DNA of 64,000 nucleotides from Neoarius graeffei (taxonomy: Eukaryota; Chordata; Actinopteri; Siluriformes; Ariidae). The DNA lies in contig NC_083569.1 in NCBI RefSeq assembly GCF_027579695.1, positions 76,619,149-76,683,148 on the forward strand, given 5' to 3'. Both the position numbers and the translations under genes were made by a program. Below, piece by piece: positions 10,121 through 21,129 of the stretch. The first letter of the stretch is position 1, and every line of letters starts with the position of its first letter. The notes under the pieces were generated by a model that saw only the letters and a list, made by a program, of their open reading frames with translations, did not search any database and was not told the DNA's origin.

Positions 10121-11704
10121 ATGGGAGTGAATGCAAATCAGCTACTCTTCTTGTCTAGCCTACTTTTTGGGACTGGCTGTTGCAATGGTGGCAAAATCTT
10201 AGTATTTCCTGAAGATGGCAGCCACTGGGTGAATATGCAGGTCATACTCAAGGAGTTGCACAGCCATGGTCACAGTCTGACAGTGGTACGATCTTCCACA
10301 AGCTGGTATATTCAGGATAATTCTCCTCTCTATACATTCATTAATGTTAACCTCACTAACACAGAAGATGGTATCCCAGAGTTAACTGAGAGCTTTTTAA
10401 TGCAGTCACTAGCTTTACGTCAAAAGACACCAATCCTGCGCTTTTTTGAACAGCAGAAATATCTGATGACCTTGCTGAAGATATTCCATGGTGGAGCCCT
10501 TCATATTATATCTACCATGTTGGATGACACAGCACTGATAAGAAAACTACAGGATGCAAAATTTGATCTAATGCTCACTGACCCTGCTTTCCCTGCTGGG
10601 GTTCTCCTGGCTCACTATCTCCATTTACCCACAGTGTATAATGTACGCTGGCTCAATGCAGGAGATGCACATATGATCGTTGCTCCATCGACACCATCTT
10701 ATGTTCCTATGTTCAACTCATTGTTCAGTGACAGAATGGATTTCCTGCAGAGGACCGAGAACTTCCTTCGATATATAGTCATCCTCCTCCAGGAGCAATT
10801 GGTTATCCTGCCCATTTATGATGAATTGCTCAAGAGGCACTTTCCACCAGGATCAGATCTTCTTACCATGCAGCGTTCAGCAGATATTTGGTTGATGCGG
10901 GTTGACTTTATTTTTGAGTTCCCACGCCCTAGCATGCCTAATGTAGTCTACATAGGTGGCTTCCAATGTCGCCCAGCTGAACCCATTCTTACAGAGCTAG
11001 AGGAGTTTATGCAGAGTTCTGGGGAGCATGGTGTGGTGGTCATGTCTCTGGGAGTCATGGTCACTGCCCTTCCAAAACAAATGACAGAAGCCATTGCAGC
11101 TGCCTTTGCTAAGCTTCCTCAAAAAGTCATATGGAGGTATGTGGGTGAGCGACCTTCATCTCTGGGTAACAACACTTTGCTTCTTGAATGGCTTCCTCAA
11201 AATAACCTCCTGGGGCACCCAAAGACGTGTGCATTTGTGTCTCATGGTGGCACCAATGGTATCTATGAGGCGATCTACCATGGGATTCCTGTGTTGCTTC
11301 TGCCACTTCTCTTTGATCAGTTTGACAATGCAATTCGACTGGAAACCCGAGGTGCAGCCCGTGTGCTTGAGGTCAGTACAATGACTTCTGAAGAATTCCT
11401 TGAAGCCATCAAGGATGTCATTCAGAATCCATCTTACAGGAGCAACATGCAGAAATTGTCAGAGCTTCACCGTGATCAGCCCCTTCCTCCTCTAGACAGT
11501 GCCACTTTCTGGATTGAGTATGTCATCAGGCACAAAGGAGCTCAACACCTGTACTCAGAGGGAAACAAACTTCCATGGTACTCATACCACAGTCTAGATG
11601 TGGTAGGTTTTCTGTTCATCATCATTTTAGCTGTACTCTGGGCCTCGGTATCGCTTGTTAAATTACTTTATTGTATGTCAGACAGGAAGCAAAAGGTTGA
11701 GTGA
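10121..11704 (+). CDS. ugt5 (family-level): UDP-glucuronosyltransferase, single coding exon (UGT5-like)
   Basis: Encodes 527 residues, the normal UGT length. UGTs are ER-membrane enzymes that transfer glucuronic acid from UDP-glucuronate to lipophilic substrates. Visible features: a signal peptide after MGVNANQLLFLSSLLFG; FPEDGSHW with the likely catalytic His; FDLMLTDPAF with the partner Asp; the UDP-sugar signature from WLPQNNLLGHPKTCAFVSHG through GIPVLLLPLLFDQFDNA; a C-terminal membrane helix (VVGFLFIIILAVLWASVSLV); and a tail ending KQKVE, a KxKxx-type ER retrieval signal. The start at 10121 is chosen because it opens the signal peptide and follows an acceptor-like TTTTCTCAG ending at about 10110. 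The frame is open upstream but that sequence looks like intron. A single coding exon fits fish UGT5, whereas UGT1/UGT2 genes are split. No damage was seen. Confidence 0.93.
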   Translation: MGVNANQLLFLSSLLFGTGCCNGGKILVFPEDGSHWVNMQVILKELHSHGHSLTVVRSSTSWYIQDNSPLYTFINVNLTNTEDGIPELTESFLMQSLALRQKTPILRFFEQQKYLMTLLKIFHGGALHIISTMLDDTALIRKLQDAKFDLMLTDPAFPAGVLLAHYLHLPTVYNVRWLNAGDAHMIVAPSTPSYVPMFNSLFSDRMDFLQRTENFLRYIVILLQEQLVILPIYDELLKRHFPPGSDLLTMQRSADIWLMRVDFIFEFPRPSMPNVVYIGGFQCRPAEPILTELEEFMQSSGEHGVVVMSLGVMVTALPKQMTEAIAAAFAKLPQKVIWRYVGERPSSLGNNTLLLEWLPQNNLLGHPKTCAFVSHGGTNGIYEAIYHGIPVLLLPLLFDQFDNAIRLETRGAARVLEVSTMTSEEFLEAIKDVIQNPSYRSNMQKLSELHRDQPLPPLDSATFWIEYVIRHKGAQHLYSEGNKLPWYSYHSLDVVGFLFIIILAVLWASVSLVKLLYCMSDRKQKVE

Positions 11705-11828
11705 ACTGAACTGCTGAAACATATATCGACATGAATTATACGTGTTTTTAGGTGGTGGTTGTTGTTATTTTGTTTTGTTTTGTTAAGCACTTTAGGATGT
11801 GATTTAACTGTGAAAATATAATTGTCAA

Positions 11829-11834
11829 AATAAA
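11829..11834 (+). promoter_or_regulatory. candidate poly(A) signal of the UGT gene
   Basis: AATAAA about 125 bp after the UGT stop codon. No cleavage site evidence; chosen by motif and spacing. Confidence 0.6.
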
Positions 11835-12353
11835 TTGTTTAACATCTAAGTTCAATACACATTATGTTTGCCATATAATCTTCATTAAAGCTTTAGCAAG
11901 TTTTATTTTATACAATAAATCAATTTCCTAATTAGTCAAAAGTAAATTCACTTCTCGTGTTGTTTGTACTGATTATGATGGACATGACTTGGAATAAAAA
12001 TACTTTTTAAGGTCATCATATCTAATCAGTATGCATCATTTATGTACAAGGCAAGAAACAAACAGTATAACTTTTTTGAATTGAAATCAAAATGCAGAAT
12101 CAAGTACAGATATTGATCATAAGACAAAATGTGAAATTGTTCCTAAAGTAAGATCATATAAAGAATATTCCTTTCATCACACATGAATATATTGTCAGTC
12201 TTCATATCGATGAAAACAAAACTAACTTTCTTTTGGAGTGGCTTTGGTTGTATGTACATGTGGTTATTTTTCTTCTGGCAGTTGCTGTGGTCATAACAAA
12301 CTTAATGATGGTGGTATATGTTTATATGAACATCATCTTAAAGAAAGTATCAT

Positions 12354-12719
12354 CTCATCTCATTATCTCTAGCCGCTTTATCCTTCTACAGGGTCGCAGG
12401 CAAGCTGGAGCCTATCCCAGCTGACTACGGGCGAAAGGCGGGGTACACCCTGGACAAGTCGCCAGGTCATCACAGGGCTGACACATAGACACAGACAACC
12501 ATTCACACTCACACCTACGGTCAATTTAGAGTCACCAGTTAACCTAACCTGCATGTCTTTGGACTGTGGGGGGAAACCGGAGCACCCGGAGGAAACCCAC
12601 GCAGACACGGGGAGAACATGCAAACTCCGCACAGAAAGGCCCTCGCCGGCCCCGGGGCTCGAACCCAGGACCTTCTTGCTGTGAGGCGACAGCGCTAACC
12701 ACTACACCACCGTGCTGCC
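12354..12719 (-). mobile_element. tRNA-derived SINE, copy 2
   Basis: Full-length, reversed. Flanked by the 12-bp direct repeat AGAAAGTATCAT (12342-12353, 12720-12731). It lies 650 bp downstream of the UGT stop. Confidence 0.93.
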
Positions 12720-12884
12720 AGAAAGTATCATATGAAATTGAATAGAAATTTGTCTTTGTTTTCATAAGCAGATGGTTAACTGTCATTGAATAAGATAGCC
12801 ATACATTTAGACAGAAAGTATATAAAGATTATATGTAAAAGTATTTATTTAAAGTAAATATTTAAGTATTTAAATAAAGTGAGA

Positions 12885-12890
12885 GTGTGT

Positions 12891-12921
<31 letters not shown>
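12885..12921. repeat. (GT)n followed by poly-G
   Basis: Ten GT units run directly into about 17 consecutive G. Such tracts are unstable, and length may be an assembly guess. Confidence 0.9.
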
Positions 12922-13819
12922 CTGGTTTACAAATTAAGCAGAGGTCAATATGAAGAATTAGATACAGCACATTTTTCCAGGTCTGCCTGCTTAATCATTA
13001 TATTAATGCATATTGAAGAAAAAAAATTTTTAATATATTTTTAGAAACCAAGAATGTTCACAATTTACTGAAAATGGGGATAGACACGTCACATACATCT
13101 CCAGTAGTCTCCTTCCACTCTCTGGAATTAAGGTCCCTGATCAGATGCACTTCTCAGCATACATTAAATACATGCTTTCATCTCCATCCCCTAGGAATAT
13201 TTCATGAAAGAACTACTGAGCCCCAAACCTGATACCTTCACATCTTCTGATATAAGACGTTCCCATGAGAGAGAAAAAAAAATCCTAATACAGATATTTA
13301 GGCAGTGCCTAAAATATCTGAATAGAATAATAATATTCTAGCATATGAACCATCGAATTGTGTAATGTAGTGTATTTTACGTCAGTAAATGGCCTCGGTG
13401 CATGCATCACTTCCTCATTTGGTGTAAGGATGGTACGATATTTCCGGTTGGTATGCGGAAGTGCCGGTGTTATGGCTGAGTATGTACTGCACACCACTTG
13501 CATTGTCAGAGAGATGACATGAGCTGCCTCAGCCTTTTCTAGCTTACCTGGTTGAAATTACTGTCCCTTGCCAGTCATCACTCAGATCATCTCTGATAAC
13601 CAAAATAAGCTTTACATAATTGCCAGCAATACTCAGCATTGAATTGCAAATATGTAGTCCATTGATCTTAATTGTCATCTCTATAATACAACTCTGGGAC
13701 ATTTAAGAACTATGGTTAGTACCTGGACCACACACAGATAATATTGTTATTTTTACTGCTTTTAATGTTATAGGCCTACTGCTCTATGGTTCTAACTCAT
13801 ACACAGTGGATATTTTTGT
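12922..13819. other. no gene recognised
   Basis: AT-rich sequence between the SINE and the THAP remnant. No repeats, coding motifs or splice context that I could support. Confidence 0.45.
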
Positions 13820-14404
13820 TTACCTGATATAGAATCGTATGTCCTCATCAGAGGCAGAAAACCGCTCCAAACCGAACTTGCTGCTGACGGTTAACTCCTC
13901 AATTTGTTTCCGGAGCCTTGATATCTCCTCGTGTAGCTCTTCCTTTTCACTGAGGGAGAGATCAAGTGCAGCAGGCTCAGTACTGGTGCAGTAGTCATGT
14001 TCATGACACGGCAATGGGTCATCATCAATCAGGGTCAGTCTGCATCTCTGTTGGGTCAGTGTTGGGTGGACGCTCTGTTCTTTCCCATACGCCAGGTCGT
14101 GGGGTTGGAATATTATAGTTATTCCAATGAAAAAGCACAGGAACAGCTCCAGGTCGCAGTTGTCGTCGTCCAGCAGGAGTGGGAGGCTCGATCAGATCAT
14201 CAGTGACAAAGTGTCGCGAACACACTCGGGAAGTACTTGTGGTGATAAAATGATCTCTCCTGATCTTAACAGCCCACTGTTTCTGCAATTCTGAGTCCTT
14301 TGGAAAGGTGTGGAAGCTCAGGTGCAGAACGGCACACAGCACTGGCGGTTAGACCTGCTGTCCGCACGTTGTTGAAAGGATAATTTTGTTCGTTTACATG
14401 TCAT
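13820..14404 (-). pseudogene. THAP-domain / P-element-like transposase N-terminal remnant
   Basis: On the minus strand an ATG at 14404 starts a frame with QCCVPFC, the first Cys pair of a THAP C2CH zinc finger. After a frame change and loss of about ten residues it continues LSFHTFPKD, then SRVCSRHF and LRPGAVPVLF, the later THAP landmarks. Downstream (13820-14014) come a coiled-coil stretch (EKEELHEEISRLRKQIEEL) and FGLERFSASDEDIRFYI, a motif seen after the THAP domain in P-element-type transposases. No catalytic domain follows. This is best read as a broken P-like transposon; a decayed THAP host gene is the alternative. Confidence 0.75.
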
Positions 14405-14818
14405 GTTTAGTACATGTAGAGATGGGTCTGAAATACGGGATAAAACTGGAAAAAAATGGGAGTGTTGGCAGCTATGGACAGCACAGTGTGCGCTTTCAAT
14501 GGCTACTGGATGTTTACAACCATCCTGACATTTTAGCGGAAATTACGTCACATTCCGGTGTGCACATAGGGTATTGCTGCGTTGTCTTGTGACAGTGAGA
14601 CCAATAATGAGATACACATCACAGTTACAAATACATATTTATTCCTTTCTTTGACACCGCATGCATGCACCAGAAACAACACCACGACATTTATTATGGT
14701 GTGACTCTGCTGGGTGCCTGGTGGACAGCAGTCAACCAGCACTTTCACTTTACAGCATTACTATATAGTTATAATCGAATATTAAACTTGATATGCCAGA
14801 CAGTTGTCTGGTTACATC

Positions 14819-15180
14819 TGTCACGTCCACGTGCATTGGAGCTTGGAGCATGCAGCCACAGATTGTAAAGTGCGTGCACACCATTAGGACTAATTTCTAT
14901 GCACCTGTTCCTGATTAGAGCGCAATCACAGCACATACATATAAAGACTCTCAGTAACACAGAGACTTTGCGAAAGCCTTGTATTTTGTATCGCTTTTCT
15001 GGTTTTGAGCCTGTTTGTGTTTTTGGACTGTGAGTATTGTATTACCTCTGACATCCTGTCTGTGCCTCATTCAACTACTGCCTGTTATTCGACTCTAACT
15101 TTGTCTCAGTTTTGGATCTGTTTGCTGGCGTGCTTTCAATAAAACTCTTCCTGCACTTACATCCATCTATTGCTCTGACA
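14819..15180 (+). mobile_element. LTR-like fossil, solo
   Basis: About 360 bp beginning TGTCACG and ending GACA, with a TATAAAG box in the first half and AATAAA near the 3' end, the layout of an LTR. A related copy lies inverted at 45465-45870. No internal retroelement genes adjoin it. Likely an old solo LTR of a Ty3/gypsy-type element; the family is inferred. Confidence 0.5.
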
Positions 15181-15770
15181 TGACAGAAACAGTCAATTGT
15201 CCAAAAAGCTAATGGACAAATAAAACTGTTTTAACTAGTTTTATATGAAACTGTCATGAATATTTTTGTAAAATGTGTTCGTAAATTATCCCATGTTATT
15301 TAAAAAAAAACATTAAAAATAACCGCTGGATAAAAAAACATCTATCTTATGTAAATAAAGATACATTGTTTATTGTTTATACAATGCATAAAGATACATT
15401 GATACATTTCATTGTCTGGTGGTTAAGTGTTTATTAGATACGTTGCCTTAAGCTTATGGTCAGGTTCCCTGTGGTGGTACACATTCGTATGTACATTTGT
15501 AGAGATGTAGTACAGTCAAAGCCATCAAAAATCAGGTAGATGCATTTCTGTTAAGTATGGGGTTCTGCTCCGCTATTAACCAATAGTAGCATGTCATATA
15601 CACCAACCCCCAGCTATGATCACATGAAAATGTTAAACTTATATCACTCAGAAATAGATTACTTTCTAAAAAATGAATGAAAACATTATGTAATAAAGAA
15701 AAAGTATAAAATCAAAATCTGGTTAGATTAAAATAATTTTTTGAATGAATTCACTGCCCACCTTTGATCT
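15181..15770. other. no gene recognised
   Basis: AT-rich spacer between the LTR-like fossil and a SINE; nothing further supported. Confidence 0.4.
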
Positions 15771-15957
15771 GGGGAACACCATGGCCTAATGGTTAGTGAA
15801 GCAGCTTTGGGACCAAAAGGTCGCCAGTTCAATTCCCTGGACCAATGAGAATGGCTGAAGTGCCCTTGAGCAAGGCACCTAACCCCCAACTGCTGCTCTG
15901 GGTATGTTGTACATTGCTCTGGATAAGAGCATCTGCTGAATGCCTGTAATTTGTGTA
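15771..15957 (+). mobile_element. second tRNA-derived SINE family, copy 1
   Basis: Starts GGGGAACACCATGGCCTAATGG (split: GGGGAACACC, then ATGGCCTAATGG), with an A-box-like TGGCCTAATGGTTAG and a B-box-like AGTTCAATTCC. Then come TGCCCTTGAGCAAGGCACC and a tail ending CTGAATGCCTGTAAT. The body differs from the 3408 family. Other copies are reversed at 30240-30381 and 59612-59738. No target duplication is visible. Confidence 0.75.
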
Positions 15958-16159
15958 AATAATTGGTAATTTCCAGGAAACTACAGATGGCTTGTTTTTG
16001 GCATTCCAAAATTGTGAGCACATTAAAACTAAAAGTGGTCCTGGCCTAATCCTGGGAAGTTGGGAGAAAAGCTTTTTTATATTCAATTTCACGCTGTAGT
16101 TTTGAACGTGGAATTGCTAAGTCAAATTTGGTTCAGATGGTTTCAGCAGGATCTACTGC

Positions 16160-16270
16160 TTTGCATTTTATTCATTACAGATTTCATTCATGACCATACA
16201 ATGCAGGCCAGTTTGAATTTCATGTTCCACAGAGACTCACCACAGACCAGTGACACAGAAACAGTGTACA
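16160..16270 (+). repeat. segment duplicated from near 8535-8655
   Basis: Partner of 8535-8655 (shared CATGTTCCACAGAGACT). It lies upstream of the UGT fragment at 18249, with a mariner-type element inserted between them after the duplication. Confidence 0.55.
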
Positions 16271-16384
16271 GTAACAATGAGTATTGAAATATTCAGATTC
16301 TTTCAACATTGCTTTTAAAATAACTGTGTCTGTGAGAGGTTTTGGATAAATTTAGAAATGTTTAAAATGTACAGACATCAATTA

Positions 16385-17989
16385 CAATCCCGATTCCCAA
16401 AAAGTTGGGACAAAGTACAAATTGTAAATAAAAACGGAATGCAATGATGTGGAAGTTTCAAAATTCCATATTTTATTCAGAATAGAACATAGATGGCATA
16501 TAAAATGTTTAAACTGAGAAAATGTATAATTTAAAGAGAAAAAATAGGTGATTTTAAATTTCATGACAACAACACATCTCAAAAAAGTTGGGACAAGGCC
16601 ATGTTTCCCACTGTGAGACATCCCCTTTTCTCTTTACAACAGTCTGTAAACGTCTGGGGACTGAGGAGACAAGTTGCTCAAGTTTAGGGATAGGAATGTT
16701 AACCCATTCTTGTCTAATGTAGGATTCTAGTTGCTCAACTGTCTTAGGTCTTTTTTGTCGTATCTTCCATTTTATGATGCGCCAAATGTTTTCTATGGGT
16801 GAAAGATCTGGACTGCAGGCTGGCCAGTTCAGTACCCGGACCCTTCTTCTACGCACCCATGATGCTGTAATTGATGCAGTATGTGGTTTGGCATTGTCAT
16901 GTTGGAAAATGCAAGGTCTTCCCTGAAAGAGACATCGTCTGGATGGGAGCATATGTTGCTCTAGAACCTGGATATACCTTTCAGCATTGATGGTGTCTTT
17001 CCAGATGTGTAAGCTGCTCATGCCACACGCACTAATGCAACCCCATACCATCAGAGATGCAGGCTTCTGAACTGAGCGCTGATAACAACTTGGGTTGTCC
17101 TTCTCCTCTTTAGTCCAAATGACACGGCATCCCTGATTTCCATAAAGAACTTCAAATTTTGATTCACCTGACCACAGAACAGTTTTCCACTTTGCCACAG
17201 TCCATTTTAAATGAGCCTTGGCCCAGAGAAGACGTCTGCGCTTCTGGATCATGTTTAGATACGGCTTCTTCTTTGAACTATAGCGTTTTAGCTGGCAACG
17301 GCGGATGGCACGGTGAATTGTGTTCACAGATAATGTTCTCTGGAAATATTCCTGAGCCCATTTTGTGATGTCCAATACAGAAGCATGCCTGTATGTGATG
17401 CAGTGCCATCTAAGGGCCCGAAGATCACGGGCACTCAGTATGGTTTTCCGGCCTTGACCCTGACGCACAGAGATTCTTCCAGGTTCTCTGAATCTTTTGA
17501 TGATATTATGCACTGTAGATGATGATATGTTCAAACTCTTTGCAATTTTACACTGTCGAACTCCTTTCTGATATTGCTCCACTATTTGTCGGCACAGAAT
17601 TAGGGGGATTGGTGATCCTCTTCCCATCTTTACTTCTGAGAGCCGCTGCCACTCCAAGATGCTCTTTTTATACCCAGTCATGTTAATGACCTATTGCCAA
17701 TTGACCTAATGAGTTGCAATTTGGTCCTCCAGCTGTTCCTTTTTTGTACCTTTAACTTTTCCAGCCTCTTTTTGTCTCTGTCCCAACTTTTTTGAGATGT
17801 GTTGCTGTCATGAAATTTCAAATGAGCCAATATTTGGCATGAAATTTCAAAATGTCTCACTTTCGACATTTGATATGTTGTCTATGTTCTATTGTGAATA
17901 CAATATCAGTTTTTGAGATTTGTAAATTATTGCATTTTGTTTTTATTTACAATTTGTTCTATGTCCCAACTTTTTTGGAATCGGGGTTG
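16385..17989 (-). mobile_element. Tc1/mariner-family transposon with long open transposase frame
   Basis: A full-length 1605-bp element with ends CAATCCCGATTCC and GGAATCGGGGTTG, flanked by TA (16383-16384, 17990-17991). Inverted repeats are about 200 bp. Close relatives lie at 49622-51184 and 51446-53047. The single long frame on the minus strand fills the interior. Confidence 0.93.
16554..17627 (-). CDS. Tc1/mariner transposase, open frame but catalytically altered
   Basis: From [14 protein letters not shown] (ATG at 17627) the frame is open for 357 codons. An in-frame ATG 18 codons upstream (17681) also exists, but relatives start at MGRGS. Residues 1-60 are the helix-turn-helix ([20 protein letters not shown]). 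The DDE region shows [18 protein letters not shown] and [11 protein letters not shown]. The first catalytic Asp (WSDES in the sister at 51446) is Gly here, which should abolish strand transfer. The normal stop after KGDVSQW is also lost: the sister has TAA, here GAA, adding about 17 residues. It is therefore an open but probably inactive transposase that could still bind its ends. Confidence 0.9.
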   Translation of the reverse strand: MGRGSPIPLILCRQIVEQYQKGVRQCKIAKSLNISSSTVHNIIKRFREPGRISVRQGQGRKTILSARDLRALRWHCITYRHASVLDITKWAQEYFQRTLSVNTIHRAIRRCQLKRYSSKKKPYLNMIQKRRRLLWAKAHLKWTVAKWKTVLWSGESKFEVLYGNQGCRVIWTKEEKDNPSCYQRSVQKPASLMVWGCISACGMSSLHIWKDTINAERYIQVLEQHMLPSRRCLFQGRPCIFQHDNAKPHTASITASWVRRRRVRVLNWPACSPDLSPIENIWRIIKWKIRQKRPKTVEQLESYIRQEWVNIPIPKLEQLVSSVPRRLQTVVKRKGDVSQWETWPCPNFFEMCCCHEI

Positions 17990-18073
17990 TAAAAGGGTCA
18001 AGACTTCATGGTGCCACAAGAAAGGAAATCCTCCCCATTTTGTACTTCTGCACTGTTTTAACTCAGGCATAGA

Positions 18074-18080
18074 AATTGAC

Positions 18081-18145
<65 letters not shown>

Positions 18146-18146
18146 T
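18074..18146. repeat. (GATT)n microsatellite
   Basis: About 18 uninterrupted GATT units. Confidence 0.97.
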
Positions 18147-18248
18147 TAGCTGCTAAATTCTGACTGATTCAGAAAGAATCTCAAAGATATTTTAAATCAT
18201 TAGTGAAAACAGAAGATGAGATTTCTCAGTGCAGTTGACTTGGCACAT

Positions 18249-18456
18249 GGCCATTGCTTCATCAACACCATACTATATTCCCATGTACAACTCATTGTTC
18301 AGTGACAATATGAATTTCCTGCCCAGGATTGAGAATTTCCTTCGATATATGGTCAGCCTCCACCAGAAGCAATTCATTATCCTCCCCATTTATGATGAAT
18401 TGCTCTAGAAACACTTTCCACCAGCATTTGATCATCTCACCATGTAGCGTTCAGTT
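18249..18456 (+). pseudogene. UGT fragment (middle part of a decayed duplicate)
   Basis: Similar along its length to 10674-10885 of the intact UGT. It encodes the equivalent of PSTPSYVPMFNSLFSD through LTMQRS, with the shared block ILPIYDELL. It contains stops (TAG after DELL and before the SVQ-like end) and lacks both flanks. Same orientation as the intact gene. Confidence 0.85.
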
Positions 18457-18469
18457 ACCCTTCATATCT

Positions 18470-19135
18470 ACACTCTTAGAAGGAATGTGTAGAAAAATTG
18501 CACAAATTATGTGCAGCACTCTAGTTTACACATTTTGTGTCAATATGAAATAAACTTGTGTTGGAAGAATTCAGCTTTTTTTTACGCATAGTTAGGTGTA
18601 GTTTTAAAACTAACACACCCTGTGAATTTGTTCACAAACTGAGGGTCAGTTTTTTCATGCATGAGCTGCTTGATTTAGCTGAACAGCAGCCAGCCCATAG
18701 TCTGATAATGATTTCATTTTCATTTTATTGTATACTGTTGTACATAAAATATCATATTTTATGTTATAATGACTTCATTATGTGAAGCAGTAAAAAAATT
18801 CACAGCTCACTGGTCATTGAAAGCCTTTAAATATCCTCTGCGTTTCTCAGAGACGATGTAAACAACACTGATAACGCTAAGCATTTAGAAATTAGTCACT
18901 ATTTACTTATTACTCGCAGTATAATACACCAGCTCTTTGCAGATAAGATTGAAGACCCCGTTTACAATCCCATGGAAATTGGTGGAATGATAGTAACTCA
19001 GGCGAGGGATTTCAGTGTTACATTAACACTCACTCTCTCTATCTTCAGCTTGAATAACATTAGCTTGCTACTTGTTTTTAACAACTATATTCGATGTGCT
19101 CTTGAAGCCGGTAAAGGCTGGTTTATGTTGTAGTT
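18470..19135. other. intergenic DNA beginning with a MITE-like end
   Basis: CACTCTTAGAAGGAATGTGT at 18471 resembles the inverted end ACTTCCATTCTAAGAGTG finishing at 26746, both followed inward by TGTGTCAA/TTTTGTG-rich sequence. The remainder up to the hAT element shows no gene. Confidence 0.4.
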
Positions 19136-19143
19136 ACAGTAGT

Positions 19144-20212
19144 CACGGGCGCCGCCAGGGGGGGAAAGGTTAGAACAATTTTAGGGGCCCAGCACTGCCA
19201 TGGGGCCCTTTAAGGGGCTGATAATATGCTTTTAATGATTTTAATAAGACTTTTGAAATAACAACAATGCAATATTCCATCTGGTAAAATGAGCTAATTG
19301 AACAAGGTTGTCTATTTCTTGAGTTCTTCAACATATTGTCATTTAACCCTCCCCCTTTTGCGAAATGGTACGGTCCAGTTCTGGTAGAAGCGCGATGCGT
19401 TAAATCTGTGTGCTGATCAGTGCAACGCTACTTGCTGCTGTGTCGCGGTGCAGCAGCCAGCCAGCCAGCAGTGGAGTGCGTACAGTCTATGATCGCTAAA
19501 TATGAAGAGTGGCTGTCAAAAACATAAAGAAAGGCAGCTGAAAGCTGAGAGGGACCGGAGAGGCAGGCAACTGGTCACTCAGTTTTTCCCAAAGAAAGGT
19601 AGCTAATCGCTCACATGTGTGTTCAAAATATTAGCGAATGGTAAATGAACAGTATGAACGTGGTTGGATTAGCCTATCAAGAGAACACTTTTACAGTTTG
19701 TACAGTGACATTTTTTCCATTTTAATAATGGAGGGGCATGGAGGGGCAACCAATAGTCTAACTCTGCTTACGCTCAAATTTCTGTCTAGACACACTTTGC
19801 TTTGAAAATATTCCCTTTTTGCAGAACAGTACACACAGCTTTCTACCTAACACATAACAATCCATGGGATTTCCATAGGTATTTTGATGCTGGGTAGAAA
19901 ACTTTTTCTATGATTTATTAGCAGTCACATCACACATTTCACTACCAGTTGTCCTAGCACAAGAAGGCATGTGGCAAAATCTTGAATTTTCATTTGTGAT
20001 TGTAAATGCACCAGAATTAGTCACTGACCAGTTTTCATCTTGTCCCTGGTAGGTTAATACCTAAAATGTAATAACAAAGTCACAAACTCAAGGTCCATGG
20101 GCTATCAGAAGTCAAATAATGACAATAGTGCAATTGTGACGAGGGTGGGCAAAGTTGGGGGGCCCAAAATTCTAATCTTTCATGGGGCCCAAAATTTCTG
20201 GCGGCACCCCTG
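19144..20212 (+). mobile_element. non-autonomous hAT element with perfect target duplication
   Basis: 1069 bp with ends CACGGGCGCCGCCAG and (reversed) CAGGGGTGCCGCCAG. Both sides contain GGGGCCC runs inward. A perfect 8-bp duplication ACAGTAGT flanks it (19136-19143, 20213-20220). It retains a short 5' coding stub and no catalytic domain, so it would rely on a transposase made elsewhere. Confidence 0.88.
19502..19606 (+). pseudogene. hAT transposase N-terminal stub
   Basis: A 34-codon frame starting MKSGCQKHKERQLKAERDRR and ending QFFPKKGS. The very basic start and the TQFFPKK ending resemble the N-termini of ZMYM1/TTF-type hAT proteins. The AAAG before GTAGCT could be an exon end in the parent element, so the stop at 19604-19606 may be intronic in origin. 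Confidence 0.5.
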
Positions 20213-20413
20213 ACAGTAGTAGTTAATTGGTTTTGTTTGGCAAGTGTGTGTTTTGTGCATAGTGTCATGGGGTAATGCTAACTTCTAGTGACTGCGGACG
20301 GAGTGTGCGATAAGCGTTATGAGAGTTGTATAACGTCAAAACCGCCATTTTGATGGGAAGAGGATTCACCCCAGTGACAGCTAGAACAAAATACTTGAAG
20401 TAAGTTTACTTGA

Positions 20414-20752
20414 GGGCGGCACGGTGGTGTAGTGGTTAGCGCTGTCGCCTCACAGCAAGAAGGTCCTGGGTTCGAGCCCCGGGGCCGGCGAGGGCCTTTC
20501 TGTGTGGAGTTTGCATGTTGTCCGCGTGGGTTTCCTCCGGGTGCTCCGGTTTCCCCCACAGTCCAAAGACATGCAGGTTAGGTTAACTGGTGACTCTAAA
20601 TTGACCGTAGGTGTGAATGGTTGTCTATGTGTCAGCCCTGTGATGACCTGGCGACTTGTCCAGGGTGTACCCCGCCTTTTGCCCGTAGTCAGCTGGGATA
20701 GGCTCCAGCTTGCCTGCGACCCTGTAGAAGGATAAAGCGGCTTGAGATAACG
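20414..20752 (+). mobile_element. tRNA-derived SINE, copy 3
   Basis: Flanked by the 12-bp repeat AAGTTTACTTGA (20402-20413, 20753-20764). Slightly short, with a deletion in the CCCCGTGTCC segment and a short tail. Confidence 0.93.
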
Positions 20753-20764
20753 AAGTTTACTTGA

Positions 20765-21129
20765 AATCATTTCTTATGTACATGCAAAAATGACATCGTC
20801 TTCTGCTGTTATTTTTAATAATGGTTTAGTTTGGGTTCTAACAGAACTGTTAGACTGTGTATTTTACTCAATTTTAGCTTTAGATGTTTAGACAATTTGC
20901 TAACTTTAATGTCAAAATGGCACAGGCAGCTAATTTACATGGCAGAGAGGTGTTTTTTTTTTTTTTAAATATTGTTGCTCAGCTTGCAAGATGGAAATTT
21001 CACTTGTGAGATATTTTATGTAGTTGTGTGCCATTTTTATTGCCATTTAGTTTGTACTTGGTATTATTAAAGAGCCTGGCTAGAACTATAAGTTCTACTA
21101 ATTATTCACCATCATGAGGCAGGAATATT
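20765..21129. other. no gene recognised
   Basis: AT-rich spacer with a poly-T run at 20953-20966. Nothing else supported. Confidence 0.4.

Noticed and set aside
14479-14600. First exon of a host THAP gene upstream of the THAP remnant
   Set aside because: No donor/acceptor pair restores the finger; the zinc-finger start is already present in the same piece with a deletion.
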